A DNA stretch of 64,000 bases from Rhodospirillales bacterium Ga0074136 (GCA_001464375.1 LNEW01000082.1:1-64000), one strand, 5' to 3'. Positions 36,040-44,161 are shown, counted from the stretch's first letter. A program made the numbers and translations. The notes: generated by a model from the letters alone, not told the origin.

Positions 36040-36281
36040 CTAAGCTGCCAGCCTTCAACGCCGGTGATGACGCCGCCTGCGCCGCAGGTCAGGCACCGCA
36101 GCCGCGGCCCGATGGTCCGAATGGGAAGGTTCAGCGGCAGGCGGTGGCGGCGGATCATGCGCGCGATATCCAGCCGTCCGACATTGCCGCACTTCCTGCA
36201 CGCCACCACCAGTCGGCATTCCTGATACCGCCCGATGGCCGCAACTGGCGTCGGCCGGCCGTCGAGGATGCTTGACCCCAT
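36036..36281 (-). CDS. Small zinc-ribbon protein
   Basis: An 81-aa protein with two Cys pairs, CRKCGNVG at the centre and [10 protein letters not shown] near the end, separated by a basic linker ([12 protein letters not shown]). This is a four-Cys zinc-ribbon layout. DNA or RNA contact is plausible. The gene lies 6 nt after the upstream gene and overlaps the next start by 4 nt, so it belongs to the SOS-type operon. Confidence 0.7.
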   Translation of the reverse strand: MGSSILDGRPTPVAAIGRYQECRLVVACRKCGNVGRLDIARMIRRHRLPLNLPIRTIGPRLRCLTCGAGGVITGVEGWQLR

Positions 36282-36287
36282 GCCCGG

Positions 36288-36536
36288 CTATTCAGGCGGC
36301 GTTCGCACCAGCCACGCCACGATCGCGACCGCCTCGGCGATGTAGGTTGCCGGCATGGCAGGACGCAGCGCGCGTGCGCGCTCGTGCGCGGTCTTCACCG
36401 CCTGGTCGTGCCCGACGCCGCGGGCAAGCTCGGCCTCGATGCCGCGTGCCAGCGCATCAAGAAGGCCAGGGGCAAGCCAGCCCGGTAGGGCGGCATCGGG
36501 TGGGGTGTCGCGCGGCATGACGGCCGGACTCAGCAT
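36288..36536 (-). CDS. Small helical protein, first gene of the LexA-box operon
   Basis: An 82-aa (or 76-aa) helical protein with no recognised family. The first ATG (36536) lies only 2 nt from the LexA-type box, so translation may instead begin at ATG 36518. Two helices (LLDALARGIEAELARGV, TYIAEAVAIVAWLVRT) flank an Arg-rich turn. Position at the head of the SRAP operon suggests a role in the DNA-damage response. Confidence 0.6.
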   Translation of the reverse strand: MLSPAVMPRDTPPDAALPGWLAPGLLDALARGIEAELARGVGHDQAVKTAHERARALRPAMPATYIAEAVAIVAWLVRTPPE

Positions 36537-36538
36537 GA

Positions 36539-36553
36539 GAACAGAACGCGAAC
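36539..36553 (-). promoter_or_regulatory. LexA-type box before the SRAP operon
   Basis: On the minus strand GTTCGCGTTCTGTTC, an exact GTTC-N7-GTTC. It stands immediately upstream of the 36536 gene and heads a four-part operon ending in SRAP. Compare 61921 (lexA) and 23503 (replication operon). Confidence 0.7.
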
Positions 36554-36694
36554 AAGCTCCACGTGATTGCCTATCTGTGGTGGCCCTGGCCTTACTCAGC
36601 CCCTACAGCTTGCAGCAACTGCATGTGGCGTGTCGTCGGCCGTGCAAAGACTGCTCACGATCCGGACGGCTTGTGAGTGGGAAGCGGCACCAGG

Positions 36695-37960
36695 CTAATC
36701 GCCGCTTACATTGAACCCCAAAAAGCGGAGGGCCTTCGCAGAGCGACCGTTTATGGGCGGACACTCTTGCGGCCTCACTGTTCCGCAGAGCTCAAGGCCG
36801 CAGAATCGGCCGAACAACGCGAGCTTCCATCGCGCGTCGGATGTGGCGCCATATAGGCGGTCCACGAAATCGCCCGGGCCATGCAGGAGGTAGGTCAACG
36901 AGTCTCGGACGCGCCCGACGTCGTTTTCGTTCTCGGCCCAAAAACGTCTCGGGAGCGCCTCGCGCCCGCCGGCCGTGAACCGCATCTGCTCGTGAAATGC
37001 GTGGATGCCCATTAGGCCTGCCGTGATTTGCTCCCTCGATGCAGTTCGAAGCGCCTCTCGCTCTGCGAATGGAGCCAAGACGTCCTGGATGCCCTCGGCG
37101 TAGCCCTCGAAGACTTTTCCATCGCTATCTTCACGCCAAGCTTCGCCAAGACGGGCTATCTCGGCACGGCGGTCGTCCGCGCCGCGCAACGGTGCATCCT
37201 TCCAGTCGTCGCCAACGGCGTGCGAAAGGCGCACCCAATTCAGGAACCGATTCACCCGAAACGGCGGGTCGATCTGCATTACGTCGTCGCGATAGAGATT
37301 GCCCGCGGCGAGAAGGCTGGCCACCTCGTCAAAGGCAGGCCGGTACTGCTCCTCGATTTGACGCCGAAGTGCTTCGCGCGCAGCCTGATCAGCAAACGAC
37401 TTTCGCTTCGCGACGTTAACCGACGGCGGCTCGACCTTTCCCACCGCGTTGGCAATGGCTGCGTCAGGGTCAGGCCCCGTGCGACGCGCGCTCCGCCAGG
37501 CGTCTTCGAAGACCGCTAGCGTCCCCTGGCTCAAGGCGCGCGCATCACTCCAAAGTTCTTCGAAGATCGCCCGCGCCTGAATGATCGGCTCTGCGTCCTC
37601 AGGTTCGGCGAACAACGCAACAACCTCGCGATTGCTTTGGAAGCCGGCTTCCGTGAGGTTTGCCGAACCCACCATCGCCGCGTGATCAAACACGTACAGT
37701 TTGGAGTGAAAACGTCCCGTGTAGAAACGAATGGCGGCACGCGGCGCGTTGAAAAGCGTTCGTAGGTGCTCGGGATGGGTGGCCGAATTCAAGCCAACGA
37801 TGAGCCGCAATGAGGCTCCGCGCGCAAGCGCCTCGGTTATCGGCTCATGGTTTGAGAAGTAGGGCGCGGCAAGCAGAAGCGCCCGAGACTGGAATGCCAA
37901 CTTCTCGAACGCGCCTCGCACATAGTCGCCGGTGCCGCCATTGCTAACTAGCTTGGTCAC
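36695..37960 (-). CDS. Phospholipase-D-type nuclease with unknown C-terminal domain
   Basis: A 421-aa protein. One HxKxxxxD motif, HSKLYVFD at residues 85-92, is followed by HAAMVGSANLTEAGFQSN, typical of PLD-fold nucleases, which act as dimers when only one motif is present. After about residue 200 comes a second, helical domain of unknown type ending in FLGFNVSGD. I chose GTG 37960 because GGGGAGG lies 6 nt upstream; the open frame extends to TTG 38026. The gene has lower GC than its neighbours by eye. Restriction or defence is a reasonable guess, not proven. Confidence 0.8.
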   Translation of the reverse strand: MTKLVSNGGTGDYVRGAFEKLAFQSRALLLAAPYFSNHEPITEALARGASLRLIVGLNSATHPEHLRTLFNAPRAAIRFYTGRFHSKLYVFDHAAMVGSANLTEAGFQSNREVVALFAEPEDAEPIIQARAIFEELWSDARALSQGTLAVFEDAWRSARRTGPDPDAAIANAVGKVEPPSVNVAKRKSFADQAAREALRRQIEEQYRPAFDEVASLLAAGNLYRDDVMQIDPPFRVNRFLNWVRLSHAVGDDWKDAPLRGADDRRAEIARLGEAWREDSDGKVFEGYAEGIQDVLAPFAEREALRTASREQITAGLMGIHAFHEQMRFTAGGREALPRRFWAENENDVGRVRDSLTYLLHGPGDFVDRLYGATSDARWKLALFGRFCGLELCGTVRPQECPPINGRSAKALRFLGFNVSGD

Positions 37961-38110
37961 GCCGGACCTCCCCACATCGAAGCACGTCTCCCCATAGACT
38001 ACGCGTGCTCGTGCGCGAGGCGCCAATCCTCAATGGGTCTGGTTCGCTTTGTCGATCGGCACGATATGAATTGCGCTGGCCCGTGGCGACGTCTCCTCAG
38101 GCGCCGTCGA

Positions 38111-38563
38111 TCACTTCCTCAAGCGGCGCCGTTTTTGACCGACCCACGCATTTATCTTGCGGACGCCCATCGCGTGAACGCAGGCTGCATAGGCCCGCTC
38201 GGCGTGGTTGTCCGCGCTTTCCCCGCCGCCAGCCCCGGCGCCATAGACGACGCCGACCATGGCATCACTGGCACTGCGCCACGCTGGGCTGGCGGGGTAG
38301 AGGTGTGGGAGGCCGCATCTTGACCGCGGAACCTCGCGGCTGATTGTCCCCATCAGGATCGCGCGGATCGTCACCGGCGGGTCGAGATAGTAGACGTCGT
38401 GCGGCACGTGCGGCAGCAGCGCGAAGCATCGCACCGCCTCCCGCACCTCGCGGCATGTCCTTTCCGCCGGCTGCTCAACTGGGATCGGCGCCAGCGTCCG
38501 CGCGCCCTGTGCCCAAACGGGCAAGGCTAGCAGAAGCAAGGATGCCGTCAGGCGTAGCAGCAT
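38111..38563 (-). CDS. Small exported protein, unknown
   Basis: A 150-aa protein with a clear signal peptide (MLLRLTASLLLLALPVWAQG). The mature part has four or five Cys residues, which could form disulphides, and a basic C-terminus (GQKRRRLRK). ATG 38563 has AGGA just upstream; TTG 38566 is adjacent. No family is recognised. A periplasmic location is likely. Confidence 0.65.
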   Translation of the reverse strand: MLLRLTASLLLLALPVWAQGARTLAPIPVEQPAERTCREVREAVRCFALLPHVPHDVYYLDPPVTIRAILMGTISREVPRSRCGLPHLYPASPAWRSASDAMVGVVYGAGAGGGESADNHAERAYAACVHAMGVRKINAWVGQKRRRLRK

Positions 38564-38673
38564 CAATTCCTGAGGCCGTCCGAAGGTGTCGGGTTCGGGT
38601 CACGGCTGCGGGCTCAGGCGGGTAACCACCACAACATGTTGCGTCTCACCATCGCCGCACACGCTGCATGTGC

Positions 38674-38679
38674 TATAAT
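38674..38679 (+). promoter_or_regulatory. Consensus -10 element
   Basis: TATAAT, unusual in such GC-rich DNA, lies 77 bp before the GIY-YIG start at 38756. No clean -35 hexamer sits 17 bp upstream. Confidence 0.45.
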
Positions 38680-38755
38680 GGGAACGGCACCCGGCCCAGG
38701 CCGCTACCAACGACGGGACGGGTGCCGTCTGCAACCTCAATGGATGGAGTCCATC

Positions 38756-39136
38756 ATGGTTCCCTCAGTAGTCCTAACCGGTCTTTCCTTCACTGACTAC
38801 GCCTTTGGCGTGGCCGACCCAGACGGTTCTTGGAATGCGGTCCCGGGCCTCTACGCGTTCTGCATACCGGGAATCGGCGTCCTGTCGCCGCTTACGCCGG
38901 TCTACATCGGCGAAACGAGCTCCTTCGCGGAGCGCATGCCGTGGCATCCGGAATGGCCCGCGGCCCTACGACTCGGCGCGTCGCTCATGCTGGCGATGGC
39001 GTTCCCCGGCACTGAGCGGCAGCGGAAGGATGCGGAGTGCGATCTCATCCTGGCGTATCGACCCAGGCTGAATGTCCAGCACAACACGAGGAACGCCCTC
39101 GCTGACCTCCTCGGTCCGCGCGCCAAGCGCTTCTGA
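38756..39136 (+). CDS. GIY-YIG-type nuclease domain protein
   Basis: A 126-aa protein with a recognisable GIY-YIG nuclease core: GLYAF and VYIGET (the two signature strands), an Arg-containing helix (FAERMPWHPEW), a Glu in KDAECDLILAYRP and the closing Asn in RLNVQHNTRN. GGAG lies 6 nt before ATG 38756; ATG 38744 is an alternative. It stands alone beside attR with its own TATAAT. It could be a small repair or anti-competitor nuclease. Confidence 0.7.
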   Translation: MVPSVVLTGLSFTDYAFGVADPDGSWNAVPGLYAFCIPGIGVLSPLTPVYIGETSSFAERMPWHPEWPAALRLGASLMLAMAFPGTERQRKDAECDLILAYRPRLNVQHNTRNALADLLGPRAKRF

Positions 39137-39308
39137 TATATGGCGGGCGGGGGCAACCTCGCCCGTCGTCACCTTCGGCGCTGCTCGGTCTTGAGCTGCG
39201 ACCTCCGGTGGTGCCAGGGTGCAACACATGACCATCCTCGCCCGCATCCGCTCCGCCATCTTTCCGCCAGCCAGCCGCAAGACCAATCCAGACAACGGCT
39301 CGGAGTTG
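39137..39308. other. Right end of the element
   Basis: 172 bp with no gene. It contains an imperfect GC hairpin (about 39144-39171) that may stop transcription of the GIY-YIG gene, and two TCCGCCA repeats (next entry). Confidence 0.4.
39252..39269 (+). repeat. Two TCCGCCA repeats beside attR
   Basis: Copies start at 39252 and 39263, 11 bp apart, 40-57 bp inside attR. The same 7-mer occurs six times near attL, so these are candidate integrase arm sites on the other att arm. Confidence 0.6.
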
Positions 39309-39339
39309 GACGGCTACAAGATCGAACTGATCCAGCGGT
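39309..39339 (+). repeat. attR: right core repeat
   Basis: Matches attL at 30 of 31 bp; the one difference is silent (GAA for GAG). With the next two bases it encodes [10 protein letters not shown] and a TAG stop, the original end of gloA. ycjX starts 11 bp further on. Confidence 0.9.
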
Positions 39340-39352
39340 AGCGCCGGCGGGG

Positions 39353-40741
39353 ATGGACCCGCTTTCGCTCCTCCGCGGCATCCTCGACACCACCGAGGAT
39401 GCCGCGCGCGCGCTGGTGGGCCGCGAGCGCATCCGCCTCGCGGTCACCGGCCTGTCGCGCGCGGGCAAGACCGTGTTCCTGACCTCGCTGATCGCGAACC
39501 TGCTGGCCGCCGGGCGCGGTGCGCGCACGCTGCCCGCGCTGTCGGACGCGGCAGGCGGGCGCATCCGCCGCGTCTTCATCGTGCCCGCCGGGACCGAGAC
39601 GGTGCCGCGCTTCGACCCGGACGCGCATCTGGGCGCACTCGCCACCGACCCGCCGCGCTGGCCGGAACGCACCGAGGATTTCTCGACGCTGTCGATCGCG
39701 ATCGACGTGGAGCGGCGCACCTCGCTGGGCGGGATGCTGCCGGAACGGCGGATCACGCTGGACCTGATCGACTATCCCGGCGAATGGCTGCTCGACCTGC
39801 CGATGCTGCGCCAGGATTTCGCCGCCTGGTCCGAGGAGACGCTGGCGCGGCTGCAGCGCGGCATGCGCGCGGGCGCGGCGGCAGGGTTCCTCGCCTTCCT
39901 CGATGGCCTGCCGGATGACGCGGCAGCGGAGGATGCGCTCGCGAAGCGCGGCTACACGCTGTATCGCGACATGCTGCGCACCTGCCGCGACGTGCATGGC
40001 CTGCGGTTCCTCCAGCCAGGTCGGTTCCTGAACCCCGGCCCGCGTGGCGAGGCGCCGCTGCTGTGGTTCTTCCCGATGCCCGCCACGGCGCGTGGCGGTC
40101 TCGCACAATTATGCGCGCGCCGGTTCGACGCCTATCTCGCGGATCAGCGCGCGACGTTCCTCGACCCGTTCTTCTCGCGCTTCCATCGCCAGGTCGTGCT
40201 GGTGGACGTGCTGGGCGCGCTGCATGCCGGCGAGGAAGCCTTTCACGACACCGGCGATGCGCTGTCCGCCGTCGCGTCGATCATCTCCGGCGCCAATTGG
40301 CTGGAGCGCCTGCTGGGCGCCGCACCCATGCGTGTGGCCTTCGCCGCGACCAAGGCCGACCATGTGCCCACGCGCGCGCGCGATGCGCTGGCCGCGCTGG
40401 TGGAACACATCACGCTGGGCGCCCGTGGCCGCGCGGAACAATCGGGCGCGGCGGTGTCCTTCCATGCCGTTGCCGCCATCCGCTGCACGGAGGATGCGGT
40501 GGCGCGGCTCGAAGGCCACTCCGTTGCCGCTGTGCGCGGGGTGCTTTTGCAGGACGGGGTCGGCGCCACCATCTATCCGGGCGAGGTGCCGATGAAACCG
40601 CCCGAAGCCGCCTTCTGGGACGCCGGCCTGTTCACCATGCCGGAATTCCGCCCGCCGCGGCTCGACCCTGCCGGCGTGAGCGGGATGCCGCATCTCGGCC
40701 TCGATGCGCTGCTCGCCTGGCTGATCGGGGATGCGTTGTGA
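39353..40741 (+). CDS. ycjX: YcjX-like GTPase (DUF463)
   Basis: A 462-aa P-loop protein of the YcjX family, stress-linked (phage-shock-associated in enterobacteria). Walker A is GLSRAGKTVF near residues 33-42; IDYPGEWLLDLPML and FAATKADHVP are the other nucleotide-binding segments. ATG 39353 has GGCGGGG upstream. Without the element this gene would lie 11 bp after gloA and probably share its operon; the element now separates them. Its stop overlaps the next start (GTGA). Confidence 0.93.
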   Translation: MDPLSLLRGILDTTEDAARALVGRERIRLAVTGLSRAGKTVFLTSLIANLLAAGRGARTLPALSDAAGGRIRRVFIVPAGTETVPRFDPDAHLGALATDPPRWPERTEDFSTLSIAIDVERRTSLGGMLPERRITLDLIDYPGEWLLDLPMLRQDFAAWSEETLARLQRGMRAGAAAGFLAFLDGLPDDAAAEDALAKRGYTLYRDMLRTCRDVHGLRFLQPGRFLNPGPRGEAPLLWFFPMPATARGGLAQLCARRFDAYLADQRATFLDPFFSRFHRQVVLVDVLGALHAGEEAFHDTGDALSAVASIISGANWLERLLGAAPMRVAFAATKADHVPTRARDALAALVEHITLGARGRAEQSGAAVSFHAVAAIRCTEDAVARLEGHSVAAVRGVLLQDGVGATIYPGEVPMKPPEAAFWDAGLFTMPEFRPPRLDPAGVSGMPHLGLDALLAWLIGDAL

Positions 40742-41766
40742 CTGTGCCCGACAACCGCGGTGGCGACAGCCCCGAAGGCCTGAAGCGGCCGCGCCGCATC
40801 GATGGCGCGCCCGATGAACACAGGTCGGATGACGCGCCCGATGACCGCCCCCGGCCGCGGGTGATGGCCGATGCGACCGATGGCGCTGCCGCGCTGCCCG
40901 ACGCCGCGGCCGCGCGGCCGCGGGTGATCCTGGACGAAGGCGCCAAGCCCACGCCGCGGCTCGATTTCGGTTGGGACAAGGCGGTAGCGCCGGTGACCTT
41001 GCCGGTCGGTCGGGGGTGGTCGTCCGTGGCACTGGTCGGCGCCGGTGCGGCGTTGCTGGTGCTCGGCTTCTCGATTCTGGAAGCCGGCAATTTCATCGCC
41101 GAGCAGTTTGCGCGCGCGGCCTGGCTCGGCGGTGTCACGCTGGCCGTGGCGCTCGGCGGATTCGGGCTGGTCTTCGCGGCGATCTGGCGCGAGGTGCGCG
41201 GCTATCTCGCGCTGCGCACGGTGGATCGTGCGCGGGCTGCCTTGGCGCGGGGGGATGCTGTCGAACTGCGGGCGAAACTGGACGCCTGGCAGGCGCGCCT
41301 GCCAGCCGGCCGGGCGCGTGCGGGGGACCTCGGCGCTGCGCCGATCGACGCCATCGTCGCGCTGGTCGAGGCCAAGATGCTCGCCCCCATCGCGCAGGAT
41401 GCGGCGGCACTTGGCCGGGCGGCGGCGGTGCAGGCCTTTGCGGTGACGGCGGTGAGTCCCTCGCCGGCGGCGGATGCGTTGATCTTTGTCTGGCGCGGCT
41501 TGCGCCTGGTGCGCCAGGTGGCGGCGCTGCACGGGTTCCGGCCCGGAATTGCCGGCACGATCGCGTTGCTGCGTCGTGTCGCCGTGGATGCCGCGACGGT
41601 GGCGGCGACCGATGTGGCCGTGGATGCGGCCGTGCGCGGCCTGCTCAGTTCGAAACTCGCCGAGCACGTGGCCGGCGAGGCCGCGGCCGGCGCTGTCGCT
41701 GCCCGCCGCATGATCCTGCTGTCGCGCGCCGCCGACGAAGCCTGCCGCGTCCTGCCGCGCCGCTGA
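40738..41766 (+). CDS. ycjF: YcjF-like membrane protein (TIGR01620 family)
   Basis: A 342-aa inner-membrane partner of YcjX. Residues 1-95 are hydrophilic and Asp/Arg/Pro-rich; two membrane helices follow (about 97-119 and 127-149); the C-terminal cytoplasmic domain of about 190 aa has the DUF697-type helical pattern. GTG 40738 overlaps the ycjX stop. A strong terminator follows directly. Confidence 0.88.
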   Translation: MTVPDNRGGDSPEGLKRPRRIDGAPDEHRSDDAPDDRPRPRVMADATDGAAALPDAAAARPRVILDEGAKPTPRLDFGWDKAVAPVTLPVGRGWSSVALVGAGAALLVLGFSILEAGNFIAEQFARAAWLGGVTLAVALGGFGLVFAAIWREVRGYLALRTVDRARAALARGDAVELRAKLDAWQARLPAGRARAGDLGAAPIDAIVALVEAKMLAPIAQDAAALGRAAAVQAFAVTAVSPSPAADALIFVWRGLRLVRQVAALHGFRPGIAGTIALLRRVAVDAATVAATDVAVDAAVRGLLSSKLAEHVAGEAAAGAVAARRMILLSRAADEACRVLPRR

Positions 41767-41776
41767 AGTCCCGGGC

Positions 41777-41809
41777 GGATCGGGGGAGTTCCCTCCCCCG
41801 ATCCTTTTT
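41777..41809. terminator. Rho-independent terminator between convergent genes
   Basis: A perfect 12-bp stem, GGATCGGGGGAG (41777-41788) with CTCCCCCGATCC (41793-41804), a TTCC loop and TTTTT at 41805-41809. It ends ycjXF transcription and, being symmetrical, may also stop the opposing Bug gene. Confidence 0.93.
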
Positions 41810-42790
41810 CTACCCCTCAAGCCTGACATTCGCCGCCCTGGCGACCTCGCGGAACGTCGCGATCTCGCTGCGGATGAACGCCGCGTAGTCCTCTGGTGTC
41901 ATCGGATCCGGCACCGCGCCCATGCCCAGGATGCGGTTGGCGATGGCCGGTTCGCGCAGGATGGCGACGACGTCCGTGTTGATGCGGCGGATGATGTCGG
42001 CGGGCGTGCCGGTCGGTGCCACCAGCCCCGTCCAGCCGGCGGCCTGGTAGCCTGGCACCAACGTCTCGGCGATGGTCGGCACATCGGGCAGTTGCGGCAC
42101 GCGGCGCGCGCTGCACAGGGCGATGGCGCGCACGCGCCCCTCGCGGATATGCGGCAGGGCGGAGGCGACGGAATCGGTCATCAGCTTCACGTTGCCTGCG
42201 ATGACGTCGGCGATGGCCGGCCCGCTGCCGCGATAGTGCACGATGTTGAAGCGGATATTGGCCCGCAGCATCAGCAGTTCGGCCGCCATGTGCTGGCTGG
42301 TGGCCGGCCCGGCCGACGCCATGTCCAGCGCCCCCGGCCGAGCGCGGGCTTCGGCGGCCAGCGCCTGCATGGTGTGCTGCGGCACGGAGGGGTGCGCGAT
42401 GACCAGCAGTGGCACCATCGCGACGTTGCTGATGGCCGCGAAGTCCTTCTCGGCGTCATAGGGCACGCGCGGCAGGACGGAGGGGTTCACGCCGAGCGTG
42501 CCCGATGTTCCGGCGATCAGCGTGTAGCCATCCGCGGGTGCCCGCGCCCCGGCTTCCAGCGCCGGCGCGCCGGCGCCGCCCGCACGATTCTCGACCACCA
42601 CGCGCTGCGGCCAGCGCTTGCTGAGTTCGTCGGCGACCAGGCGCGTGATGATGTCCGATGCCTGGCCCGGCGGGAACGGCACGATGATGCGCACCGGACG
42701 GTTCGGGTAGTCGGATTGCGCGCGCGCGGCGATCGGCAGCAGCGGCAGCGTGGCGGCGCCGAGCAGGGCGCGGCGATGGATGCGTGTCAT
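41810..42790 (-). CDS. Tripartite tricarboxylate transporter receptor (Bug family)
   Basis: A 326-aa periplasmic solute-binding protein. The signal peptide is residues 1-24 (ends ARA/Q), followed by RPVRIIVPFPPGQASDI, VVVENRAGGAG and DGYTLIAGTSG. GGGAGGAAAG precedes ATG 42790, so the longer open frame to 43225 is rejected. No TctAB components are near. The ligand is unknown. Confidence 0.92.
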   Translation of the reverse strand: MTRIHRRALLGAATLPLLPIAARAQSDYPNRPVRIIVPFPPGQASDIITRLVADELSKRWPQRVVVENRAGGAGAPALEAGARAPADGYTLIAGTSGTLGVNPSVLPRVPYDAEKDFAAISNVAMVPLLVIAHPSVPQHTMQALAAEARARPGALDMASAGPATSQHMAAELLMLRANIRFNIVHYRGSGPAIADVIAGNVKLMTDSVASALPHIREGRVRAIALCSARRVPQLPDVPTIAETLVPGYQAAGWTGLVAPTGTPADIIRRINTDVVAILREPAIANRILGMGAVPDPMTPEDYAAFIRSEIATFREVARAANVRLEG

Positions 42791-42818
42791 GCGGTTCTTT
42801 CCTCCCGGGACCGGCATG

Positions 42819-43208
42819 CTACTCCCGCGACAGCGCGTCTTCCAAACGGGCCTGGGTGCGGCGCCGCGTATCGCGGCGGTCGGCCAGGGCGCGGCGTTCG
42901 CGCAGCTGGTCCAGGACCTTCTCGGCCCGGCGCGCGCCGGCGAGGGCTTCGCGCTCGGCCTCCAGGGCGGCTTCGGCGCGGGCCACGGCCGCGGCATGGG
43001 CGTGGCGCGCGGCCAGCCCGCGCGCCAGGAAGGCGCCGTAGGTCGCTCCCGTCCCGTCGGGTGTCTCGACGCGCAGGGCGGCCTCGGCGGCGGCGGCGGC
43101 GTCCTGCTGGCGGGCCAGGGCGCCGCGGGCATCGGCCAGGCGGCGGCGCGCGGCCTCGACCTCGATCGCGCGCAGCCGGGCCAGGGTGGAGAGGGGGTCG
43201 GGCGGCAT
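42819..43208 (-). CDS. FliJ-like coiled-coil protein
   Basis: A 129-aa protein that is almost entirely a coiled coil rich in Ala, Arg and Glu (LARLRAIEVEAARRRLADAR at the N-terminus). Length and composition resemble the flagellar export chaperone FliJ, but no other flagellar gene is nearby, so that name is only a suggestion. It lies between the SDR and Bug genes on the same strand, 28 bp from the Bug start. Confidence 0.62.
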   Translation of the reverse strand: MPPDPLSTLARLRAIEVEAARRRLADARGALARQQDAAAAAEAALRVETPDGTGATYGAFLARGLAARHAHAAAVARAEAALEAEREALAGARRAEKVLDQLRERRALADRRDTRRRTQARLEDALSRE

Positions 43209-43252
43209 GGTGGGACGATTTTCACGCACAGGTCTTGCCGGAACGTGAATCC

Positions 43253-44050
43253 TCAGCGCCCGCCCTGCAGCCAGACCGCATCGGTGCCGAGCTCCGGCCA
43301 GCCGATCGCCCGCCCGGCCTGCGCCGCCGCCTGGTGCCCCGGCAGCGCGCCATCCCAGCGCGCGGCGATGATGCGCTGGCCGGTGAAGCCATCCGCGGCG
43401 TCCGACAGCAGCCAGGCGAGCGGGGCGCCCATGATGGCGGGGCGCAGCATCGCCTCGCGCGACCAGCCGCTCTCGGCGCCGATGAAGGGCGTGTCCGTCG
43501 GACCGCCGGGGATCAGCACATTCACCGTGATGCCGCTGCTGGCCAGTTCCGCCGCCCATACCGCCGAGGCGGATTCCAGCGCCGCCTTCGTCGCGCCATA
43601 GGGCAGCACGCGCAGCATGGTGCGGAAGGACGTGGTATTGTTCACCACCCGCCCCCAGCCGGCCGCGCGCATCATCGGCAGCGTTTCGCGCAGCAGCAGC
43701 ATGGGCGCGCGGACATTGATGGCGAAGAAGCGGTCCCAGGTGGCGGCGTCCAGTTCCTCGATGGCGGGCAGGCGTGTCTCGGCGTCGGGGCGCAGGCTGG
43801 AAACCCCGATGCCGGCATTGTTCACCAGCGCGTCCACCCGCCCGAAATGCGCGACGGCAGCGGCCACGCCGTCGCGGCAGCCCTGTTCGGTCGCGAGGTC
43901 AGCCAGGATGGGGTGCAGCCGTGGATGGGCGGGCAGGGTCGCGATATCGCGGTCCAGCGCCGCCACGGCATGGCCTGCCGCAAGCGCTGCATCGACCATC
44001 GCGAGGCCAATGCCGCCGGCGGCGCCGGTGATCAGGATGGTGCGGGGCAT
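43253..44050 (-). CDS. SDR-family oxidoreductase
   Basis: A 265-aa short-chain dehydrogenase. The motifs are complete: TGAAGGIG for NAD(P), NNAGIG, Ser in NTTSFRTM, and YGATK as the catalytic Tyr-Lys pair. The C-terminus (DGFTGQRIIAARWDG) fits the family. No ribosome-binding site is obvious before ATG 44050. Substrate unknown. Unlike the SDR at 36-821, it keeps its catalytic residues. Confidence 0.9.
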   Translation of the reverse strand: MPRTILITGAAGGIGLAMVDAALAAGHAVAALDRDIATLPAHPRLHPILADLATEQGCRDGVAAAVAHFGRVDALVNNAGIGVSSLRPDAETRLPAIEELDAATWDRFFAINVRAPMLLLRETLPMMRAAGWGRVVNNTTSFRTMLRVLPYGATKAALESASAVWAAELASSGITVNVLIPGGPTDTPFIGAESGWSREAMLRPAIMGAPLAWLLSDAADGFTGQRIIAARWDGALPGHQAAAQAGRAIGWPELGTDAVWLQGGR

Positions 44051-44161
44051 GGCTGGCTCCTATGCGGCAGGGCATCGCGCTCTACACCGCGATTGACGGA
44101 TGATCGACCAGGGGTGTGATCGCTGTCCGCGCCCATCATGCCGGCCGCTGCGGGACAGACC

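Larger units (their letters stand above)
21289..39339. mobile_element. 18-kb integrative element in the 3' end of gloA (satellite-like)
   Basis: A 31-bp sequence at 21289-21319 recurs at 39309-39339 with one mismatch (GAG/GAA for the same Glu). Between the copies lie a tyrosine integrase next to the left end, an AlpA-like protein, a VapE-type replication ATPase, a probable iteron origin, a P27-like small terminase, a run of unknown genes, and cargo. No large terminase, portal, capsid or tail gene is recognised. This content resembles phage-inducible chromosomal islands more than a prophage, though a decayed prophage is not excluded. The unit length between equivalent att positions is 18,020 bp. 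Confidence 0.88.

Noticed and set aside
42819-43208. Firm naming as flagellar fliJ
   Set aside because: Only coiled-coil character and length support it; no flagellar neighbour is present, so no symbol is given.
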